Shown here: one piece after another, positions 35,891 to 47,724 of the stretch | Numbering within the stretch: the first letter of the stretch is position 1 | Layout of the letters: the number at the start of each line of letters is the position of its first letter | Source of the DNA: Paraspadella gotoi | Lineage: Eukaryota; Chaetognatha | Length of the DNA: 64,000 bases | Reading direction: 5' to 3' | Assembly (NCBI GenBank): GCA_051294375.1 | Contig: CM119266.1 | Coordinates: 21,578,754-21,642,753, forward strand | Translations under genes and position numbers: made by a program | Notes under the pieces: generated by a model | The model's database searches: none | Told to the model about the DNA's origin: nothing | What the model saw: only the letters and a program-made list of their open reading frames with translations

Positions 35891-36059
35891 GAGAGAGGAG
35901 AAAAGAGAGAGAGAGAATTTGAGAATAAGTAACGCGAAATGTACGGGAGGAGTTAGAATGAAGGGGAGGTTAATGCAGAAGGTGAAAAGCGAAGGTTTTA
36001 CAGATGAACGATGCTGCGGAGATCAAAGAGGAAGAAGATTTCTAGGAATGAACGACATT

Positions 36060-37880
36060 CTCACAAGTCTCAAGATTCTTTTTGTTCTTTATCGTTAAAA
36101 TTTCTGTTTATCTAAAAAACCCTCACGCCATCGACGCTGACCTCTTTGGCTCCGAGAACAGAAACGGGGCTCTCTCAACGGAAGGCCTCGGGTTCAAAAC
36201 CCGGACGTAACTCGGTCTCGTTAACGACATCCCGTAGAAACGACCTAACACCCCCATCGGGCGTTTTCCACCCCTTCGCCTCTTCCTTCCTTTGCCCCCC
36301 CCCCCGGAAACTCTCTCCGGAGGGGGGGAGAAGGAAGAGGAAGAGGAAGCGAGAAAATGAAAGAACAAAAAACGAAGTCGGGCGGAAATAAGCTGAGTTC
36401 TTTCGTCGGAGACTAAGGGGAAAAAAAAGAAAAAAGTAAAAAAAATGAGAGAAAGACGGAAAAAATAATAATGATAATAATGAAGAAAAAGGAAAAGCGC
36501 CGAAGGGGAAAGGAAACGACCCGAAAGAGAAAAGATAAAAAGTTTATCATTTAGCGATGAAGTGAAGTAGGAATGGACTGTCTTTTAAGTGTGGAGATCT
36601 CGGGCACAAAAAATTTATTTGAGATATGTCACAATGATAATTATACGTGTAGTAGTATAATTTATTAAGTACAAGAAAAAAATTTTTTATATGCCGAGTG
36701 GAACAGTATCAGAAATTACGATATTAAATTAATTATAGAATTATAAATTTTCAAAAGGACTTTTTTTAAATTTTTTTATAGATTCTCTTAAAAAGTTCAA
36801 TGATAAGTATAAAAAACGGTTTTTTTAAAATTTCTGATGTTTTCTGTTTCAAAAATGGAAAAAAGTTTTAAATTAAATATATGAAATTGGTACAACCAAT
36901 ATAAAAATTATCTTATTTATTTATTATTATTATTTATTATTATAAAAATTATATATTATTATATATTATTTATATATGTATTATATATTTATATATTCTA
37001 TGAAAATATTCAATTCGCTTGTTTTCCTTCGATTCCGCGGTTATATTTTTTCATCGTAACTAAACTAGGGGAGCAGTAGATAAAGAACGAATTTATAATG
37101 TTATTAAGACGCCCACAAAAACTTGTTAATACCAATTTAAACCGTATTTTTAAGTTTTGCTTATTAATTCTTTTAATATATTTCTCAATGCTACTCACTT
37201 CGTTTTTATTTCTCCTTCCTTCGCAAAAAGAATAAACAAAAAAAAAACTCGAATCCTCCCCACCCCCCCCACCTCGCCAACCGCTTCCTTTCGCTCGGTC
37301 CAGTCCTATGTCAATGTCCCATTGTTCTTTTTGTTTTCGGAGTAGCATTTTTGGCGTTGTATACCCCGCTCGCCAGGGACAACCCGTCTCGAATCCTTCA
37401 AAGGCCTTTCCGCTCAAGGATATTTATATTACCTGCCAACTCAAAGCCTCCAAAATGGAAAAAGGGGGAAAAAAAGTATTATTTTTTTCGAATCGGTTGA
37501 CCGTGAACAGAATTGCCCGATAAATAATAATAATTTGTTTACTTTAAAGAAAAGCAAAAAAATATTGCAAAGTATGCAATGAAACATAAACATCGGAAGT
37601 GAAACGTGGCTTGCTTATCTCAAAACGAAAGAACTACAGAACGAACTAAATAACTAACAAACGAACGAAAGCTGTGGCGTACAAAAAAGAAAAACTCGTT
37701 GGCGTACAAACTACTAACTACTCAGTGACATCTCGGAAAATATGTATCAATATGAGAGAGAAACTCACAAATTAAAAAAAAATAAAATAAATAATAAAAA
37801 GAAGAATTTCTCCGATGGGAAAATAAGAAGTAAACACTCCTAAACGGAGAAGGAAATGAGACAGAGAGAGAGAGAGAAGA
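36060..37880. repeat. Block D, copy 1
   Basis: Aligns with 40140-42715. It holds a strong hairpin, AT-rich sequence with TA-rich tracts, and a C-rich stretch at 37255-37290. In D2 about 0.65 kb (41410-42090) is present that D1 lacks. No exon is supported. Confidence 0.75.
36279..36340. repeat. Long inverted repeat / hairpin (block D1)
   Basis: CCTCTTCCTTC on the left pairs with GAAGGAAGAGG on the right. A second stem of C-run...CCGGA against TCCGG...G-run surrounds a short AACTCTC loop. Total stem is about 24 bp with one internal mismatch region. Conserved at 40400-40460. Confidence 0.65.
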
Positions 37881-38280
37881 GGAGAGAATCCATCATGAAG
37901 TCCTGACCTGTTCACATCTATATGTTGAGGACGTTACCTGCATGGAATGGACCACGAAGTTCATGGTGCACAAATACTGCGATGATACCCTCAATCTGGT
38001 CAATCGGGAAACACACTGTCAGAGGCGAAAGATAAACTACAAAAGGTTTTAAAATGATATTGTAAAATGGGTGTGAAACATGGCAACTACCGCTGTCAAA
38101 GGGAAAATCGGGGTTAATTGACGGTCTTTAGCCGATGCCTCATAAGACATTCCCTGCTGAGTCTTTGAATCTTTTAACATCGGAGATGATGCATGTCGTG
38201 AGAAATATAAGAATTCACATTGCTTGGGTATTTGTTCTAGATGAAAAACTTTTATGGACAGAAGATTCATTGATTCTTTA

Positions 38281-38826
38281 TTAGACAAAGCCAAAAGGGC
38301 AAAAATCTTTTTGGCAATCGCAATAAAATAGCAAAGAAAGTTAAATGACAATTATAAAACTGTTCTTTCAGCTCTACAACAGTCTGGTCATTTTCAATCT
38401 TTGAATACTCTAGTCCAAACCTTGGATAAACTCGATGCAAAAGCCAATGGAAAAATAGAAAACTGGCATTGCGAGCAAATGAAAAACCTTTTTTAAAACT
38501 TCCAATACATACGTTCGGCAAATGTTGTTATGATGCAGCAAAAATGTCGAAAAAATTTAACGCACCAAGTTAACAAAAAAAGCCTGCAAACAATCGTGAG
38601 CATGGGTGAACGGACAACATTCTTTTCGATGACATCTATTGAATATCTTCATTACGGAGATATTTCCAACAATACAAATCCCCAATGCAAAAATTGTCTA
38701 GTAAACTTTGTGGGATTTGTTCAGTCAAGTCACTCTTCAGACCATAACACATTCTGCCGGAAGTGTCAAAATAAATATCCAGAAACACACTTAGCACATA
38801 GTAGTTACGCTGATTGGGATCATTAA
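38281..38826 (+). pseudogene. Broken coding sequence with zinc-ribbon-like C-terminus
   Basis: One plus frame is open except for TAG at 38329 and TAA at 38494. It reads LNDNYKTVLSALQQSGHFQ, then LNTLVQTLDKLDAKANGKIE, and after the second stop a 98-residue piece from ATG 38530. That piece has paired cysteines (residues 53, 56, 76, 79), i.e. CxxC-x19-CxxC, as in zinc ribbons. Composition and codon use differ from the surrounding AT/GA sequence. I do not recognise the family. It may be a decayed mobile-element or viral-type gene, or a real gene with two read errors. Confidence 0.35.
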
Positions 38827-39069
38827 TGTCTAATTCCTATCATATTATTTTTTTGTTTTGTTTTGGTTTTTTACGATTTTACGTTTTCTGACCGTTCACG
38901 TAACTTTTCATTGTGTCTGTCGGGTTCGGGATCAAAACAGTTCAAAATGTTTTAAAGGAACATTACCAAATAGTAATTTTAAATTTTGTTTTTAACGTCA
39001 ACGTAATGTCTTTAATTGAAAGACCCTATTAAGCGGCTTAATCGCGGAGCGTCAGGTCCGTTGTTGTAT

Positions 39070-39088
39070 TCATTTATTCATTTTATCA

Positions 39089-39145
<57 letters not shown>

Positions 39146-39765
39146 TCTCTCTCTTTCTTCCTTCCTCCCTCTCGGCTATATCGCGATCCGAAATAATTTC
39201 TCCCTCTTACTCTGCGTCAATTATTAGGGCGTCATAAATCCTTCTTGCCACCTTCCAAGATGAAGCCTATAAAGGGGGCGGAGAGAAGAAGAAATGGAGA
39301 CGATAAAATTATTATGGCGGATACTTTTAGCCGCTGTTTTTTTTACGAAGGAGGATTGTGGAGAGAAAGGCGGTGTGGAGGGGAGAAGGATTGAGGGATG
39401 AAATGGCAGGCTGGAGGCAGGGGGGGGGGAAATGGAATACGAGAGATTAAGTGTTTTTGAAAAATTTTAATTTGTGGTCGATATGATAAATAATTAGAAA
39501 TATTTGTCTAAGTTATAAGGTCGCATTAGCGAGTAGTAAAAACTGCGAAGCTGCTAGATAAAATAGTTTCAAATTAAATTTTTAAGCTTTTTTTACGTTT
39601 AGCATACGAGAGTTATCAATTAAGAGATAATGCATTTAAAAAGACTATGAAGGTGGGCGACATTAATTGGTATTCGCGTGAGGAGTCAATGCGAGATGAG
39701 AAGAAGTCTATTTGGCGAGAGTTGAACTGAGCATGGAGTAGGATTAGGTGATAGTCCACGACTGT

Positions 39766-39796
<31 letters not shown>

Positions 39797-39818
39797 GATG
39801 AGAGAGACGAGAGAAGAG

Positions 39819-39857
<39 letters not shown>

Positions 39858-39880
39858 TACATAGGGGAAGAAAGAGAATT
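39070..39880. repeat. Block C, copy 3 (second half only)
   Basis: Starts in a (CT)n tract at 39092 and follows C1 and C2 through the GC box to the terminal GA repeats (39770-39852). Confidence 0.75.
39268..39283 (+). promoter_or_regulatory. TATA-like plus GC box, cleanest copy (block C3)
   Basis: TATAAAG overlaps GGGGGCGGAG. About 30 bp later comes ATTATGGCGGATAC. In C1 and C2 the TATA part is altered by small indels, but the GC box and ATGGCGG are kept. The following frame (MADTFSRC...) stops after 26 codons and differs between copies, so I infer only a possible promoter. Confidence 0.35.
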
Positions 39881-40139
39881 TGAGAAATAAGTTAACGCGA
39901 AATGTGGGGTTATTTGCGGGAGGAAGTTAGATGAACGGGGAGGTTAAGCAGAGGGAAAAGGAGTTAACAAGTGACGATCGGAAGTCAATGGGCAGTTTAC
40001 CAGGATTACGAAATCTCAACAGATTTCAGGTAATTAGCTGATGCGACCAGATTAGGAATAACACAAAAGATCACGGAAGAAGACATTCTCAAATTCTAGA
40101 ATGAACAACTGAAGACTAGATGAACATTTCAAGATTCTA

Positions 40140-42645
40140 ATGACACGACATTCTAGTCGAAACATCAAGTCAAGTTTCTTTTTCGTTCTTATCGTAAAAA
40201 TTTCTGTTTATCTAAATAAAACCCCTCACTGCCATCACGCTGACGCTCTTTGGCTCTCCGGAGACAGAAGACGGTGCTCTCTCAAGAAGGCCCTCGCGGT
40301 TATCAAAACCCGCGACCGACGTAACTCGTCTTCGGTAACGACATCCCGTAGAAACGACCCTAAAACACCACCCATCCCTGGCGGTTTTCCACCCCTTCGC
40401 CTCTTCCTTCCTTTGCCCCCCTCCCGGAAACTCTCCCGGAGGGGGGGGAGAAGGAAGAGGAAGAGGTAAGCAGAGAAAATGAAAAGGAAAGCAAAAACGA
40501 AGTCGGCCGGAAAAAAGCCCTGGAGTTCTTTTTTCGTCGGAGGACTAAGTCGGGAAGAAAAAAAGAAGAAAAAAGGTAAAAAGAAATGCGAGAAAGACGA
40601 TCAAAATAGAAATAATTAATTTCGATAATAATGAAGGAAAAAGGAAAAAGCGCCGAAGGGGAAAGGAAACGACCACAAAAAGAGAAAAGATAAAAAGTTA
40701 TCATTTAGCGATGAAAGTGAATAGGAATGGACTGTCTTTTTAAGCTGTGGAGGATCTCGGGCACAAAAAATTTATTTGAGATATGTGCACAAATGATAAT
40801 TATACCGTGTAGTAGTATAATTTATTAAGTACAAGAAAAATTTTATTTTATATTCCGAGTGGAACAGTACTCAGATATTACGATATTAAATTAATAAATT
40901 ATAAATTTTCAAAAGGACATTTTTTTAATTTTTTTTTATAGTTTCTCATAAAAAGTTAAATGATGAGTATAAAAAACGATTTTTTTTTTAATTTCTGATG
41001 GTTTTCTTGTTCAAAATTGAAAAAAAGTCTAATTTAAATATATATTAATTTATATATGTATTATAATATTTATATGAAATTGGTACAACCAATATAAAAC
41101 TATCCATATATTATATAAAAATTTCGATTCGCTTGTTTTCCTTCGATTTCCCGCGGTATAATTTTCTTCATCGTAATAAACTAGGGAGCAGTAGATAAAA
41201 GAAACGAATTTATAATGTTTATTAAGACGCCCCACAAAAACTTTTTCATAACGCATTGTAAAACCGTATTTTTAAGTTTTGCTATTAATTCTTTTAATAT
41301 TTGTCAATGCTACTCACTTCGTTTTTTTATTTCTCCTTCGCTTCGCAAAAGAATAAACAAAAAAACTCGAATCTCCCCCCCACCTCCGCCCCCCTTCTTT
41401 GCTCGCATCCGATGTCCAATTAAGGCGTAGTGAAAGTTACCATAGCGAAAATTCTAAAAGTCAATTATGAACAACATACGCATAGTGGAACATTAATTTG
41501 TAAAAAAAATTAACTTTTTATGCTTTTTAATTTTCGCTAGTAGGCTATATTTTATATATAGTACTATCCTTATAAAATCGAAAAATTTCAAAATAAGCCT
41601 ATCATTAATTTTGATTGCAGATTTTGCAAATTCCACTCGTCAAAAAGTTGATAAAAGAAAATATAAATCATTTTTTAAAAAAATTCCTTTCATTAAGTGG
41701 GTTAAAAATTAAAACTATAATTTAATATATAAAAAGTTAATTTTCAGCTTAAAAAATATAGGCTTTTTCTAATTTTTGAACCACTTAATGAAGGAATTTT
41801 TCAAAAAGAGGTTATTTCTTTTTAATCAATTTTATGACCGAATCCAAATCTGTAAAATTTTTAGAAAAACTGTTGTGAAATTTTAACATTTATTGATTTA
41901 GTACTAGTATAATATGGCCACTGCGTAATTGTAAATTTACTTATAAATTTTTTTTATTACATAAATGTCATTAATATAATGTTGTTCGTTCCTCACTTTT
42001 AGGAATTTAAATTACCAGTTAAATTTAGAAATTTTACTACAGCCTTAATGTCCATCATTATTCTTTTTTTTTTCGGATAGATTTGGGCTTTGTATCCGCG
42101 CCAGGACGAACCGTCGACCTTCATCAGGCTCCGCTAAAGGATTTTTAACCTTGCCAACTCAAAGCCTCACAAAATGGGAAAAAGGGGGGAAAAAAGTCAT
42201 TATTTTTTTCGAATCGGTTGACCGTGAACAGACATTGCCGATAAATAATAATAATTTGTTTACTTTTAAAAAAGCAAAAAAATATTGCAAAAGTATGCAA
42301 TGAACATAAACATCGGAAGTTGAAACGTGCTTGCTTATCTCAAAAACGAAAGAACTACAGAAACGAACTAATAACTAACAAACGAACGAAAGCTGTGGCG
42401 TACCAAAAAAGAAAAACTCGTATGGCGTACAAACTACTAACTACTCAGTGACATCTGGGAAAATATGTATCAATATGAGAGAGAAACTCAAAAATAAAAC
42501 AAAATAAAAGAAATAATAAAAAAGAAGAATTCTCCGATGGGAAAATAAGAAGTAAACCACTCCTAAACGGAGAAGGAAATGAGACAGAGAGAGAAGAGAG
42601 AGGAGAGAGAGAGGGAGAGAGAGAGAGCGAGAGACGAGAGAGATT

Positions 42646-42707
<62 letters not shown>

Positions 42708-42715
42708 CAAGACAT
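40140..42715. repeat. Block D, copy 2
   Basis: Second copy of 36060-37880. It ends in GA repeats (42575-42710) and the 25-N gap 42718-42742. It includes an AT-rich part (41410-42090) that D1 lacks, in which I see no gene. Confidence 0.75.
40400..40460. repeat. Long inverted repeat / hairpin (block D2)
   Basis: Same structure as 36279-36340: CCTCTTCCTTC / GAAGGAAGAGG outer arms and CCCCCCTCCCGG / CCCGGAGGGGGG inner arms around AAACTCT. Confidence 0.65.
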
Positions 42716-42834
42716 CANNNNNNNNNNNNNNNNNNNNNNNNNAAGACAAACTGTCCCCAGTCAGCAAAATCGTTGAAAAAAATGGTTTTGCCCGACGAAG
42801 AACTGGCAGAGGTTGAGAGGATATAGTAGAAGAG

Positions 42835-43275
42835 AAAAGAGAAGAGATAAGAAGAGTGAAGAAAAAGAGAAGATAGAGAAAAGAAAATAGAAGAGATAGA
42901 AAGAGTGAAGGAAAAGGGAAGAGAGAGAGAAGAAAAGAGAAGAGACAGTAAGAGTAAAGAAAAAGAGAAGAGAGAGAGAAGAAAAGAGAAGAAATAGGAA
43001 GATTAAAGAAAAAGAGAAGAGAGAGTGAAGAAAAGAGAAGAGATAGGAAGATTAAAGAAAAAGAGAAGAGAGAGTGAAGAAAAGAGAAGAGATAGGAAGA
43101 GTGAAGAAAAAGAGAAGAGAGAGAGAAGAAAAGAGAAGAGATAGGAAGATTAAAGAAAAAAAAAGAGAGAGTGAAGAAAAGAGAAGAGATAGGAAGAGTG
43201 AAGAAAAAGAGAAGAGAGAGTGAAGAAAAAAGAAAAGATAGGAAGAGTGAAGAAAAAGAGAAAAGAGAGTGAAGG
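42835..43275. repeat. 49-bp GA-rich minisatellite (block E1)
   Basis: About nine tandem 49-bp units of the form AAGAAAAGAGAAGAGATAGG plus GAAGATTAAAG and AAAAAGAGAAGAGAGAGTG. The unit length is not a multiple of three, so it is not a protein repeat. The matching array is at 56430-56760. Confidence 0.85.
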
Positions 43276-43279
43276 AAAA

Positions 43280-43468
43280 GAGAAGAAGAGGCTCATACGT
43301 CTGGCAAAGGTCAAAGAGGTCAGTGCGATATCGAATGACCCTTGGGGTGACGAAAATAGAGGCCGATATGTCAAGGCCCTTGCTACGGAAATATTTTTAA
43401 ATAGGGGGAAGAGACTCAATCGCCGATTTACTCTTTTTAAAGATTCTTACGAAATTCTGTTTCATTGA
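43280..43468 (+). CDS. Possible ENTH-like fragment (block E1)
   Basis: Directly after the minisatellite one frame reads RLAKVKEVSAISNDPWG, close to the epsin ENTH signature KVREATSNDPWG. It continues RGRYVKALATEIFLNRGKR, loosely like the later ENTH helix around VYKALTLLEYL, and ends at TGA. The helix expected between these pieces is missing and E2 has a one-base difference in the first part. It could be a decayed or mis-spliced ENTH exon, or chance similarity. Confidence 0.25.
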   Translation, partial: EKKRLIRLAKVKEVSAISNDPWGDENRGRYVKALATEIFLNRGKRLNRRFTLFKDSYEILFH

Positions 43469-43784
43469 AAATAGCAGAGCGGCGGGGATTGGGGATGAAA
43501 GGACTGGGGACTAAATTTGGGTGAGGTACTTGGGACTGGGGACTAACTTGGACAAAGAGCTCGAGGCACCGCGGGTGAGCGACGGGGCTTAAAAGGAACT
43601 GGCGTCTGCCTCGTTACCAAAGCCAAACGCTTTCCCTACTCCCCTTCCCGGCCTACCCCCTCCCCTCTCAAGCGAAGATTGTGTGATCTTTTGTTTTCGC
43701 TGTGGGAAAATTATTTCTCGATTTCGTGAAACGAGAGGGCGCCGCAGAATCGGTGGGAGGAGAAAAACAACAAAAGCCGCCACG

Positions 43785-44015
43785 ATGACGCCGCGGGACG
43801 ATAACGATGATAACGACGACGATGACGACGAGGACGACGACGGCGACGACGACATCGATAAAATTGATCGTCGTCGCGTCAAAATCGACAGCGGCGTCTG
43901 CTGCGTCGCGTCTGTTTCGACAGCGGCGTCTGCTGCATCGGGTGAGATTAGAAAGCGGCGTCTGCTGCATCGGGTCAGATTAGACAGCAGCGTCTGCTGC
44001 ATCGGGTCAGATTAG
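43785..44015 (+). CDS. Hypothetical acidic ORF, 76 aa, overlapping a minisatellite
   Basis: ATG sits in a good animal start context (GCCGCCACGATGA). MTPRDDNDDNDDDDDEDDDG is followed by IDKIDRRRVKIDSG. The frame then enters the 32-bp minisatellite and stops. In E2 an extra A breaks the Asp tract. It could be the 5' exon of an acidic protein or non-coding GAC repeat. Confidence 0.2.
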   Translation: MTPRDDNDDNDDDDDEDDDGDDDIDKIDRRRVKIDSGVCCVASVSTAASAASGEIRKRRLLHRVRLDSSVCCIGSD

Positions 44016-44100
44016 ACAGTAGCATCTGTTGCGTCGTATCAGATTCAACAGCGGCGTCTGCTGCATCGCGTCAGATTTGACAGCGGCATCTGCTCCGTCG
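43889..44100. repeat. 32-bp minisatellite (block E1)
   Basis: About seven units of CAGCGGCGTCTGCTGCATCG plus GGTCAGATTAGA, with variants. Copy in E2 at about 57356-57566. Confidence 0.85.
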
Positions 44101-44284
44101 CTATTTTTAGACGCAGCTGCGACTGGCCCTGATTTTCAAAGGAAAAACACTCGCCCTTTGGTAAACACGGTTTTCTGAGAAATCCGGAGAGCGGTCGACT
44201 GGACCGGCTCGGGAAGGCCTTATCGCCGAGGCCAAGGCTTCAGTCTCCGATTTCACACCGTGTCGGTTAGAAGGAGATGAATTT

Positions 44285-44287
<3 letters not shown>

Positions 44288-44377
<90 letters not shown>
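44288..44377. repeat. (CT)n microsatellite
   Basis: An uninterrupted CT tract of about 90 bp, shorter and interrupted in E2 (57751-57812). Confidence 0.95.
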
Positions 44378-44381
<4 letters not shown>

Positions 44382-44399
44382 CTCACCGGCGCCTTTCAA

Positions 44400-44980
44400 A
44401 CATTCACGTGTTCTTGGCGCGACCTCCTCTGATCCGAGAAACGGATCGCTTTTCATTTATTTTCCTCCTCGTATCTTGTTTCCTTTCTTTATTCCTTCTT
44501 TTCTGCTACCTTTTACCTTCCTTCATTTCTTTTTTTCTCGTCGGCTTTTCTTCCTTCCTTCCTTCCGTCCTTCATAATTTTCACTAATCTCGCGCCTCGA
44601 CCTGCATCGCGGCTTCATTCATTTTTGGCGGCGGCCTCGTTGCGGAGAAAAAAAACCAAATCATCGCCTTCGTCTCATCCACTGTTCCCCCACTCATTCC
44701 TCGAACACCCCCACTATTTTGCCACTCATCAACAGCACCCTCTTTCAGTCCTTTCGCCCCTTCCACTTACCCCCATCCTTTTTTCTCCGCTTCCATTTCT
44801 CGCGACTCCTTCCCGCGCCATCCTGTCTAGAGCCCCCAATCGCGATATTTAATTCGCCTAATTCGAGCAGAAGAGCAGAGGAGAATGGGGTGAAGGCCAA
44901 CTGGGGGAGGTGGTCCGCGAAGGGGGGCGGGGGGGCGGAGTCGAGATGGTTTCTCGATAAAAACCGTCTCTCGGTTTAAG
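44400..44980. other. Spacer at the E/F border
   Basis: C-rich, T-rich sequence with a G-rich segment near 44895-44945. A CACGTG is at 44405. I see no supportable exon. Confidence 0.5.
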
Positions 44981-45270
44981 GCCCACGGGGTATTTTTTTT
45001 CTCTCAGTAAAGGCTTCTTCATTTTAAAGTCACCGTGGGGAGGCCGTCCTTTCGTTGAGCCTTTTAAAGCTTTACAATATCGTCTCGTTTTGTTATTTTT
45101 TTTTTTTCTGCGGAAGGGGGGGGGAGGTTACGGCAACTCAGATTTTTAGCAGTGATATAAAAAAAAAAAAAAGCGCTGACAAAGCCGTCAGGTTTTTGCT
45201 GCAAAAAAAATCTGTTACAAAACGCAAGTTGTTATTCGATGTTCGTTTTTCTCGTCTCTCCCGGCGCCTT

Positions 45271-45284
45271 TCGTCCCGGGACGA
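45271..45284. repeat. 14-bp palindrome TCGTCCCGGGACGA
   Basis: A perfect palindrome in F1, followed closely by CCGGCAACCCCGGCCGG. F2 has one extra C. It may be part of a GC-rich regulatory island. Confidence 0.5.
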
Positions 45285-45339
45285 TCCATAGACTTTTGAA
45301 GGGCCGGCAACCCCGGCCGGGAAAGGTCTTCTCTTCTCA

Positions 45340-45419
<80 letters not shown>

Positions 45420-45690
45420 TCTCTCTCCCTCTCTCTCTCTCAATATAAAAGAAAATAAAAGAAAAAGATCGACAAGGTCGACCCATATCGTTTTATTTTT
45501 TGGAAGATAGAGTAAGGTTCGTTTGACTCCAAAACTGAGATTTACAATAATAATACTAATTCTAATGCTAATTCTTAATTGGTTAATAGAAAAATTGGCT
45601 CTTTCCTTCACAATATTTTATCTCTTGATCTCGTATGACAAAACTGATCACCCTCTCATTAATAAATATTAAGTAACTATCATTATTTAT

Positions 45691-45952
45691 GGCACAGCCG
45701 GGTTGCCTGTGATGCCATTGGGATGGGGCATCTCACTGTTGGCTTTGGGGGCTTCCGACCCTCAGTGACGCCTCCGTCACTGGCGCGGTTACCCTAGGAC
45801 GGTCTCGCTTTGCAACGCAGAGGGAAGTCGTTCGGACTGTGGATGGAACACTACGCCTGGGATGGTGTGTTCCCCCTCTGAGCCAATGGATTGGCTGACG
45901 GATGGTGGACGTGAGGCGGTGTGAATATACCGCCACAATATTCACTTTTTTT
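45691..45952 (+). ncRNA. Structured-RNA candidate, copy 1
   Basis: Same element as 54599-54866. One base is lost from the first stem (GGCACAG in place of GGCAACAG). The other stems are intact: CAGAGGG/CCCTCTG, GGAACAC/GTGTTCC, GGCGGT/ACCGCC and GTGAATAT/ATATTCAC. Ends with seven T. Confidence 0.5.
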
Positions 45953-47260
45953 CCGAGTAGAGCGGAGACATCCTTAACATAAAATTGAACGATCATAAAA
46001 ATTAAAGGAATTTAGAAAAAAAAAAAAAAAAGATTCAACAAAAACCAGTATTATTTCAGGAATAACCTTTTTAGGACCATCGATGACCTTTCAAAACAAA
46101 CAAACAACAAACAAAGAAACAAACAAACAAACAAAGAAAACAAACAAACAAGAAACAAAGAAACAAACAAGCTTCTTTCGGTTCCGTCGAGCCTTAACCC
46201 CTTTTTTTTTCGGTTCACGCATTGACACCCGCCGACCGACGACGACTCGAAACAAACATTCGTCTAAAAAGCCCCCCCCCCTCTCCCCGCCCCCTCCCTC
46301 GTACTAACCGCCCCCTTAATTTATGAGGGGAAGGAAGTTTGCGAGGTTTAAGATTGAGCAGAACTCATACTCGTTGTTCGAACGAACTAGAAGCATTTCG
46401 AAACTCTAAAAATAGACGTAATTGTTGAATATTTTCTGATCCAGTCGGTGAAAACGCAACGAGAGAAATTACGAATCAATGTAACGGAAATAGAAGAGAA
46501 AGGGAGGAGGGAAGGAGGAGGAGGAGGAGGAGAGGAGGAGAGTAAGTTCGAAATGAGGAGGCGAGGATGAATGACGATCGATTCTTCTTTATCATTAAAT
46601 CGAAATTCTTCTCCTGTTCATTTTCTTGGTACGAGAACCTTTGACTTTTCTCATCCTGCCAAAATTTTGTCCTATTCCAATTCCTTACCCTGTCCCTATC
46701 AAATCTTCAAGAATCTCTCATTTCCGTCATTTTTTTTAACTCACTTCCGTTGCGACAAAGACTTTTAACTCACCAAACGCTTTTAGAACTCTTTGGAATC
46801 TTCCCTCGCCCCTTACCCCGCTTCTTCCCCCCACCTAAATTTGCCGCTCACGCGCGCTTGACATTCAGGTGAAATTTTCTCGTGTCAGCTTTTTCTCGCT
46901 TGACTCGGTTCCAGAACCGAAACCCGCCGCCGCCTCTCTCTCTCTCTCTCTCTCTCCTTCCTCTTCTTCTCTCTTCTTCTCTCTCTCTTCTCTCTCTCTC
47001 TCTCTCTCTCTCCGCCTCACCCGTCTCATCTGTCCTCCTTTTAAAACCCTCTCCTCTTCCTCACTCTCTCGCTTTTGATTCCCCCGCTTTTAAAGCCTAT
47101 TTATAGCGCAAATGAAATTCAAATGCTGTTACAAAAACCGAGATTGTGGTATTATAAAAAAAAATCTCTCCGGGTTCTCTCCTTCTCATTTTTTACCCTC
47201 TCTCTCTCCCTTATTTCCTCTTTCCCGTTCTCCCACACTTCGGCTTTCTTTTCTCTTCTT

Positions 47261-47275
47261 CGCGCGAATGCGCAG
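47261..47275. promoter_or_regulatory. NRF1-type site, degenerate copy (F1)
   Basis: CGCGCGAATGCGCAG here corresponds to the perfect NRF1 site at 60980-60991. It differs by a small indel, probably a read error. The F2 copy is at 51952-51966. Confidence 0.4.
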
Positions 47276-47714
47276 GAAACTCCGTCCTGTTTTGTAATGA
47301 AGTGAGAACGAAAGTAAAGAAAGTCATCGGGTTAGTATTCGGATTTAAAATTTCCCCAAACTCAACAAATTATAAGCCAAGGCAAGGAACTATAAATGAG
47401 TCGTCAAGTCGATGCTGCTCCAAAGTCGTTTAAACTTGTTTCAGCGATATTATAAAAAGAAAGTGTGTGACATAGGGAAAAAGAAGTACCGGCAAACTTT
47501 TCTCGACATTTAAAGTAAGCGTATCATTGTGTTACTAAGTTTCGATCCCGATTAGTTAAATCATAGATTTTAAATGACACACTAATTGCCCAGTACCAAA
47601 TTTTTTGATGACTCCAGGGGTTCAATCGCGAATTTAAGAGACTTTCACAGACTTTCGATTCTCTTCGATCCTTATATTTCATTCCACTCGATCTTTCTGA
47701 GATCGATTTTCTCT

Positions 47715-47724
47715 GTCACGTGTG
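47715..47724. promoter_or_regulatory. CLEAR-like E-box GTCACGTGTG (F1)
   Basis: Eight of ten bases of the TFEB/CLEAR consensus with a full CACGTG core, about 500 bp upstream of the transporter start codon. Copies at 52406-52415 (F2) and 61404-61413 (F4). A CCAAT box lies at 47863-47867. CLEAR sites mark lysosomal genes, which agrees with the transporter's likely location. Confidence 0.45.

Larger units (their letters stand above)
42743..44985. repeat. Block E, copy 1
   Basis: Aligned with 56430-58440, which is noisier. It continues without a break into F1, as E2 continues into F4. This fixes the E-to-F order. Confidence 0.8.

Noticed and set aside
36146-36240. tRNA-like signature: GGGTTCAAAACCC resembles a T-arm/B box, with TGGCTCCGAG upstream like an A box
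   Set aside because: No acceptor stem can be formed at tRNA spacing, and the second copy (40300) does not preserve the T-arm.
45733-45996. 87-codon minus-strand ORF over the structured element
   Set aside because: Arg/Ser/Thr-rich composition, broken in the F3 and F4 copies, and better explained by the inverted-repeat structure.
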